From positions 1 to 18,412 of the forward strand of contig JBMTYG010000056.1 of the NCBI GenBank assembly GCA_049454295.1: 18,412 nucleotides of DNA. Reading direction: 5' to 3'. The translations under genes were made by a program, and so were the position numbers. The first letter of the stretch is position 1. Each line of letters starts with the position of its first letter. Below the pieces are notes generated by a model that was not told where the DNA came from, made no database searches, and was given only the letters and a program-made list of their open reading frames with translations. This DNA comes from UBA7803 sp049454295 (GTDB lineage: Bacteria > Pseudomonadota > Gammaproteobacteria > Pseudomonadales > Azotimanducaceae). Positions 14,615 to 18,412 of this stretch are shown here, piece after piece.

Positions 14615-14642
14615 ATGGGGGGAGTTTAGCACTCGTTTGCAG
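14615..14642 (-). promoter_or_regulatory. Possible sigma-32-type promoter before rpoH
   Basis: On the minus strand CTGCAAA (14642 down to 14636) resembles the sigma-32 -35 element CTTGAAA in 5 of 7 bases, and after 15 bases CCCCAT (14620 down to 14615) matches the sigma-32 -10 core exactly. Transcription would start near 14608, leaving a leader of about 16 bases with the ribosome site. The -35 half lies in the loop of the CIRCE operator, so HrcA binding would cover it. An alternative is a sigma-70-type TGCTAAACT extended -10 within the operator with TTAGCA 18 bases upstream. Neither is proven. Confidence 0.35.
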
Positions 14643-14652
14643 AGAGTGCTAA
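14626..14652. promoter_or_regulatory. CIRCE operator (HrcA binding site) upstream of rpoH
   Basis: TTAGCACTC at 14626-14634 and GAGTGCTAA at 14644-14652 are separated by exactly 9 bases. This is a full, mismatch-free match to the CIRCE consensus, the operator of the heat-shock repressor HrcA. It starts 33 bases upstream of the rpoH ATG and ends 11 bases from the ftsX stop, so the only gene it can control locally is rpoH and those transcribed after it. A mismatch-free 18-base palindrome with the right spacer is very unlikely by chance. In RNA the same arms would form a 9-bp stem in the rpoH leader if transcription starts upstream of it. Confidence 0.93.
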
Positions 14653-14663
14653 CGACGCGTCGG

Positions 14664-15626
14664 TCAGGCGTCATCCAACGCGGCAAGACGACGCTGCGCC
14701 GACACCAAGGCACCCAGCATGCCGAGCGCGAGCCCAATGCCCAGCAGTCCCAGAAGGAATGTGGCGTCAAAAGCCACTACCTTGAGAGCCTGCCCAAAAC
14801 TGCCCGCAAGCCGAGTCAGCGGCGTTTCGATGAGAACCAGCGCCAGACTCACCCACATCGCAGCCATGAGACCGCCTCCAAGACCGTACAAGCCACCCAA
14901 GTAGAGCAAAGGACGCCGCATCTGTGCATCCGTGGCTCCCACGAGCCGCATCACGCGAATTTCCGCGAGGCGCTGCGCGACGGCGAGTTGTATCGCGGTG
15001 GACGCCACCAGGAGGGCGCCAGCACCGAAGAGCACGCCAAGCAAAACGCCGAGGCGCATCAGCGCTGCCGACAGATCATTGACCCGTTCAAGCCAGGTAC
15101 GCTCCAGCACCACGTCAGCCACCCCAGACTCACCGTGAAGCACCGCCGCGACGTCATCCAGCGCACCCGCGCGACTGTCCGGCCGCAACACGACCCTGAG
15201 CGACGCCGGCAAAGGGTTCTCCGGCAGCGCATCAAGCACTCCCGCGAGATCGGTGTAGGCCTTGAACTCCGCGAGCGCGGCCTCTGCCGAGACGATGTCC
15301 ACGCGCTCGACCTCCGGACGTAACCGAAGCAAGGCGGCGAGATTCTCCTGAACTTCCCGCGGCGCAGCGAGCTCAAGGTACACCGATAGACCCGGGCGTC
15401 CTTCCCAGCCCCCACTCAGGACTTCGAGATTCACGCGCACGAGAAAGAGACCCGCAGGCAGCGCCAGCGCTATCCCGATCAGCATCCAGACCAACAGCGT
15501 CGTCGCCGGGCGAGCGCCCAGCTCGCGCAGGCTTTCCGAACAAATACGCGCATGGTCTCGCAACCAACCGCGGGGACCACCGCCAACGCGAGGCCAAGGG
15601 TCTAAACTCCGCTTGGACCGCTTCAC
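14664..15626 (-). CDS. ftsX: FtsX, cell-division ABC transporter-like membrane subunit
   Basis: A 320-residue inner-membrane protein that, with the ATPase FtsE, activates septal peptidoglycan hydrolases through periplasmic EnvC-type partners. Topology fits the family: a cytoplasmic N-tail, TM1 at about 42-64, a periplasmic domain at about 65-188 with LDALPENPLPASLRVVL, then TM2 (190-215), TM3 (239-265) and TM4 (288-310). AEIRVMRLVGATDAQMRRPLLYLGGLYG before TM3 is strongly conserved in FtsX. The start is a GTG at 15626 overlapping the ftsE stop as GTGA. It is the last gene before the CIRCE-bearing gap and rpoH. Compared with E. coli (352 residues) it is slightly short at the N-terminus. Confidence 0.96.
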   Translation of the reverse strand: MKRSKRSLDPWPRVGGGPRGWLRDHARICSESLRELGARPATTLLVWMLIGIALALPAGLFLVRVNLEVLSGGWEGRPGLSVYLELAAPREVQENLAALLRLRPEVERVDIVSAEAALAEFKAYTDLAGVLDALPENPLPASLRVVLRPDSRAGALDDVAAVLHGESGVADVVLERTWLERVNDLSAALMRLGVLLGVLFGAGALLVASTAIQLAVAQRLAEIRVMRLVGATDAQMRRPLLYLGGLYGLGGGLMAAMWVSLALVLIETPLTRLAGSFGQALKVVAFDATFLLGLLGIGLALGMLGALVSAQRRLAALDDA

Positions 15627-16330
15627 GATCCGCTGCGCCCACCGGCGTCGTCAAAAGACGCCTCGTCGCTGTCCAGAACGACCATGCCGGCGGAGAGCTC
15701 GACCACACGCTCACCCAGGGAATCGATGAGCTCCAGGTCGTGACTCGCCACGATCACCGTCGTGCCGAGCGCATGGAACTGTCGAAACACCTCCATGACC
15801 TCCCTCGAGAGCGTGGGATCCAGGTTACCGGTCGGCTCATCCGCCAGCAGCACGGCCGGTCGGGTGGCTACAGCGCGCGCAATGCCCACGCGCTGCTGTT
15901 CGCCGGTGGACAGCTCTTTTGGAAGGCTGTGCTCTCGGTCTTGCAGCCCGACCAAGCCAAGGGCCGCCCGAGCGCGCCGGGCGGCGTCACGAGGGCTCTC
16001 GCCGCAAATTCGCAGCGGGAGCAGCACATTATCGACCACCGAGCGATCCGGGAGGAGATGCGGGTCCTGCAACACCACGCCCAAATGCCGGCGGTAGAAG
16101 GCGCGCTGCCGCGCTCCGAGGGCGGCGACGTTGACACCATTCACCCTGATCTGGCCTCGTGTCGGGCGATCGATACCGAGCAGCAGGCGCAATAACGTGC
16201 TTTTCCCCGCGCCCGAGTGACCGGTCAGAAAGGTCATGGAGCCCGCGGGAAAGCGCAGACTCACGTCACGGAGTGCCTCGTGCCCATTATCGTGACGCCG
16301 CGTGACACGCAAAAACTCGATCTCACCCAC
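15623..16330 (-). CDS. ftsE: FtsE, cell-division ATP-binding protein
   Basis: An ABC-type ATPase of 235 residues that forms the FtsEX complex at the division septum. Motifs are Walker A GHSGAGKST at 37-45, Q-loop VVLQDP around Gln88, the ABC signature LSTGEQQRV at 140-148 (usually LSGGEQQR), Walker B AVLLADEPTGNLD with Glu165 and the H-loop His197. The first 220 residues match FtsE; the last 15 or so, rich in Asp, Gly and Ser, extend past the usual end. The GTG at 16330 lies 9 bases after the ftsY stop, with an AGGG site 7 bases upstream. The order ftsY-ftsE-ftsX is conserved in proteobacteria. Confidence 0.97.
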   Translation of the reverse strand: MGEIEFLRVTRRHDNGHEALRDVSLRFPAGSMTFLTGHSGAGKSTLLRLLLGIDRPTRGQIRVNGVNVAALGARQRAFYRRHLGVVLQDPHLLPDRSVVDNVLLPLRICGESPRDAARRARAALGLVGLQDREHSLPKELSTGEQQRVGIARAVATRPAVLLADEPTGNLDPTLSREVMEVFRQFHALGTTVIVASHDLELIDSLGERVVELSAGMVVLDSDEASFDDAGGRSGS

Positions 16331-16339
16331 GGCCAGGCC

Positions 16340-17293
16340 CTAGTCGCGTGCAAGCAGGGCATCGACGAACCCGGCTGCCGAAAACGGCCGCAAGTCGTCG
16401 ATGCCCTCGCCAACGCCGATGTAGTAAACCGGTCGCGGCGTCTGGCGCGCAATACTGAAAAGAACGCCCGCTCTCGCGGTGCCGTCGAGTTTGGTCAGCA
16501 CGAGACCGGTCACGCCGACGGCGGCATCGAATTCCCGCACCTGAGATAGCGCGTTCTGGCCGATGCCAGCATCAAGCACCAGAATGACCTCGTGGGGCGC
16601 GGCAGGATCAAGGCGCGCGATCACTCGCTTGATCTTGGCAAGCTCGTCCATGAGGTTCGCTTTTGCCTGCAGCCTGCCCGCGGTGTCGGCAAGTAGCACA
16701 TCCACGCCCCGCGCGCGCGCAGTCTCAACCGCTTCATACAGCACCGCGGCGCTGTCAGCCCCTTGCTTTTGAGCGATAACGGGAACGCCATTGCGGGCGC
16801 CCCAGGTGGTGAGCTGCTCCACGGCAGCCGCGCGAAACGTATCCCCAGCCGCGAGCATCACGGAACGACCTGACGCCTTCAGCTGAGCCGCCAGCTTGCC
16901 GATCGTCGTGGTCTTGCCTGCGCCGTTCACGCCAACGAACAGGACTACGCTCGGCGTGCTCCCTGAATTGAGCCGAAGCTCCCCCGAGAGAGGCTCGAGA
17001 CGGGACTTCAGCAGCGCCGTCAGCGCCTCGTGCAGGGCAATGGTGTCAGCGAGTTCACGCCGACCGACCCGCTCCGTGAGGTCCGCCATGACCTCCTCGG
17101 TTGTCTCGACTCCCACATCCGTCGTGAGTAATGCGGCCTCGAGGTCCTCGAGTACCTGATCGTCGATTTCCTTGCGCCCGAGCAGGAGATTTCCCACCCC
17201 CTGCGCCAACTGAGCGCGGGTGCGCGTGAGACCGGATTTGAGTCGGCCCCAGAAACCGCCCCTGCCGGCATCACCAGCGACTGCATCATTCAC
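16340..17293 (-). CDS. ftsY: FtsY, signal recognition particle receptor
   Basis: The SRP receptor GTPase that docks ribosome-SRP complexes at the membrane. With the start I chose it has 317 residues: an N domain of about 100 residues beginning GFWGRLKSGLTRTRAQLAQG, then a G domain with GVNGAGKTTTIGKLA from 121, GDTFRAAAVEQL, DTAGR at 203-207, TKLDGTARAG at 267-276 and the closing GVGEGIDDLRPFSAAGFVDALL. The frame is open to a TTG at 17380, but those extra 29 residues have no FtsY character; the GTG at 17293 has an AGGGG site 8 bases upstream. Thus the long acidic A domain of E. coli FtsY is absent. DAGIGQN replaces the common DATTGQN, and GTARAG the common GTAKGG. It is divergent from rsmD. 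Confidence 0.95.
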   Translation of the reverse strand: MNDAVAGDAGRGGFWGRLKSGLTRTRAQLAQGVGNLLLGRKEIDDQVLEDLEAALLTTDVGVETTEEVMADLTERVGRRELADTIALHEALTALLKSRLEPLSGELRLNSGSTPSVVLFVGVNGAGKTTTIGKLAAQLKASGRSVMLAAGDTFRAAAVEQLTTWGARNGVPVIAQKQGADSAAVLYEAVETARARGVDVLLADTAGRLQAKANLMDELAKIKRVIARLDPAAPHEVILVLDAGIGQNALSQVREFDAAVGVTGLVLTKLDGTARAGVLFSIARQTPRPVYYIGVGEGIDDLRPFSAAGFVDALLARD

Positions 17294-17379
17294 GGCAAGC
17301 ACCCCTGTTGTCGCGCGTTCGCCGCTGCCCCACCATGGATCCTTACGCTGAAGGCAGCTGACGGCTCCCGGGATGGGCA

Positions 17380-18009
17380 ATGGCGACCAATGAAGTTCGC
17401 ATTATCGGGGGTAACTGGAGAGGGCGGAAGCTCAGGTTTCCGGACGCCCCCGGTTTACGTCCAACGCTCGGACGGTCGCGGGAAACCCTGTTCAACTGGC
17501 TTGTCAGCGATATTGCTGACAGCGACTGCTTGGATCTCTTTGCGGGCAGCGGCGCGCTCGGGTTCGAAGCGTTGTCCAGAGGCGCAAAGCAAGTGACCTT
17601 CGTTGAGCAAAACCGGGCGGTCGCGGCAGCGCTGCGACGAAACGCCGCTGAACTCGGGATTTCGCTGGACCAACGGTTTGCGCGCGTGCTCTGCATGACG
17701 GCGGAGCAGTTTCTGCGCGGACGCGGGCGGGGCAGCGCGCCCCAAAGCGCGAAAGCCCCTTTCGATATCGTGTTCCTTGATCCGCCTTTTGGCTTCGAGG
17801 GGTTCGACAGTCTGCTTGAGACTCTCAGGAACAGCGGGCTGCTGACGCCTCATGCCCTTATCTACGTCGAGACACCTCGTCGCCAGACGCTGAAACACCT
17901 GGGCTTCGAGCGTCTGCGCGAGACCCACGCGGGTGACACACACAGCCTGTTGTTGACTTTGGACCGCGCGCCCGACGCCGACTCCGATACGGCAAAGACG
18001 CTGGATTGA
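17380..18009 (+). CDS. rsmD: 16S rRNA (guanine(966)-N2)-methyltransferase RsmD
   Basis: RsmD methylates G966 of 16S rRNA in assembled small subunits using S-adenosylmethionine. The 209-residue protein shows the N-terminal VRIIGGNWRGRKLRFPDAPGLRPT, R-E-T-L-F-N-W-L, SAM motif I CLDLFAGSGALGFEALSRGA from residue 50, and the catalytic motif FDIVFLDPPF ending at residue 137, plus ALIYVETPR near the end. Length is normal (E. coli 198), with a short Asp/Ala-rich tail. The ATG at 17380 has only a modest GGGATGGG site. The 86-base spacer to the divergent ftsY holds no promoter I would trust. coaD follows after 69 bases, a common pairing. Confidence 0.96.
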   Translation: MATNEVRIIGGNWRGRKLRFPDAPGLRPTLGRSRETLFNWLVSDIADSDCLDLFAGSGALGFEALSRGAKQVTFVEQNRAVAAALRRNAAELGISLDQRFARVLCMTAEQFLRGRGRGSAPQSAKAPFDIVFLDPPFGFEGFDSLLETLRNSGLLTPHALIYVETPRRQTLKHLGFERLRETHAGDTHSLLLTLDRAPDADSDTAKTLD

Positions 18010-18021
18010 CGAGCAGGAGTG

Positions 18022-18057
18022 TTGCCTCCCCGCGCTCGGGCTCGGTACCATCCGAGC
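18022..18057 (+). promoter_or_regulatory. Possible coaD promoter and small hairpin in the rsmD-coaD gap
   Basis: TTGCCT at 18022-18027, 18 bases, then TACCAT at 18046-18051 gives a weak sigma-70-like pair (4 of 6 each) that would start transcription near 18058, about 20 bases before coaD. The -10 candidate lies in the loop of a 6-bp hairpin, GCTCGG at 18040-18045 with CCGAGC at 18052-18057, which has no T-tract. Either reading is weak. Confidence 0.22.
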
Positions 18058-18078
18058 AACTCCGGGGGAAGCGTCCTG

Positions 18079-18412
18079 ATGAAGGTTGTCGTCTATCCTG
18101 GGTCGTTCAATCCCATCACGAACGGCCACGTGGATCTGGTCAAACGCGCGCTCAATCTGTTTGACCATGTCATTCTTGCCATCGGTACCTCTGCGCAAAA
18201 GAACCCCTCGGTGGACCTCAAAGATCGCATCGATCTGTGCCGTCTGGTCCTGTCCGAGTTTGGCGATCGAGTCTCAGTCGACGGTTTCAACACGCTGCTC
18301 GTCGACTATGTTCGGAGCAAAGGTGCGCGCTTTATTTTGCGCGGTCTGCGCACGGTCACGGACTTCGACTATGAATTTCAGATGGCAGAGATGAACCAAT
18401 CGCTCGATCCGC
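18079..18412 (+). CDS. coaD: Phosphopantetheine adenylyltransferase, 3' end outside the window
   Basis: CoaD transfers AMP from ATP to 4'-phosphopantetheine, the fourth step of coenzyme A synthesis. The first 111 codons are present out of a usual 160 or so. The N-terminal YPGSFNPITNGHVDLVKRA contains the nucleotidyltransferase T-x-G-H motif (Thr14 to His17); LVDYVRSKGARFILRGLRTVTDFDYEFQMAEMNQSL is the typical central stretch with the substrate-binding Arg in RGLR. YPGSFNP replaces the more usual YPGTFDP. The ATG at 18079 has a GGGGGAA site 8 bases upstream. The ISSTxVR ATP-binding motif would lie beyond the window edge, so integrity of the C-terminus cannot be judged. Confidence 0.96.
   Translation, partial: MKVVVYPGSFNPITNGHVDLVKRALNLFDHVILAIGTSAQKNPSVDLKDRIDLCRLVLSEFGDRVSVDGFNTLLVDYVRSKGARFILRGLRTVTDFDYEFQMAEMNQSLDP

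Noticed and set aside
1..18412. tRNA genes, CRISPR array, insertion sequences, prophage or integration sites
   Set aside because: No tandem repeats with spacers, transposase or integrase motifs, terminal inverted repeats, or cloverleaf-like sequences were seen; gene order is continuous housekeeping DNA.

Overview
The window is a dense, GC-rich stretch of bacterial chromosome, almost certainly from a gammaproteobacterium. I base this on protein families and gene order. The run pilI-pilG / gshB-tonB-yqgE-ruvX / pilU-pilT / yggS-proC-yggT-metX-metW-DUF4426-rdgB-hemW / trmB / rpoH-ftsX-ftsE-ftsY / rsmD-coaD is the arrangement known from Pseudomonas around PA0363-PA0410, in condensed form. The absence of pyr genes between ruvX and pilU, the absence of pilH, and a CIRCE operator suggest a gammaproteobacterium outside Pseudomonas that also has HrcA. 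I cannot name the genus.

Layout. (1) 1-1197, minus strand: twitching-motility chemosensory genes, namely pilG (response regulator), pilI (CheW-like) and the first 62 codons of a membrane protein in the pilJ position. (2) 1388-4154, plus strand: glutathione synthetase, a TonB-like protein, YqgE/AlgH and RuvX/YqgF, each overlapping or nearly touching the next. (3) 4167-6376, minus strand: the retraction ATPases pilT then pilU, convergent with ruvX. (4) 6498-12574, plus strand: eight tightly packed genes for PLP homeostasis, proline synthesis, a YggT membrane protein, the MetX/MetW methionine pair, a secreted DUF4426 protein, a nucleotide house-cleaning pyrophosphatase and HemW. (5) 12630-17293, minus strand: ftsY-ftsE-ftsX, then rpoH-DUF423-trmB. 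(6) 17380-end, plus strand: rsmD and the 5' part of coaD.

Most genes are housekeeping. The two motility blocks flank the gshB block and act together: PilG and PilI belong to the Chp pathway that controls type IV pilus extension and retraction, and PilT/PilU power retraction. No tRNA, rRNA, IS element, CRISPR array, prophage or integration scar is visible. No gene-free stretch exceeds 300 bases; the longest is the 190-base divergent pilG/gshB spacer.

The most notable non-coding signal is a perfect CIRCE operator (TTAGCACTC, 9 bases, GAGTGCTAA) at 14626-14652. It lies in the 71-base gap between ftsX and rpoH, directly upstream of the heat-shock sigma factor gene. CIRCE is the binding site of the HrcA repressor and normally sits before groESL or hrcA/dnaK. 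Here it predicts that HrcA controls the sigma-32 gene itself, and probably the DUF423 and trmB genes behind it, joining two heat-shock circuits that usually run in parallel. Next to it is a CCCCAT box resembling the -10 element of sigma-32 promoters. Other points of interest are a 7-bp hairpin that hides the tonB ribosome binding site at the gshB stop codon, a sigma-54-like site before pilG, and many non-ATG starts, three of them TTG.
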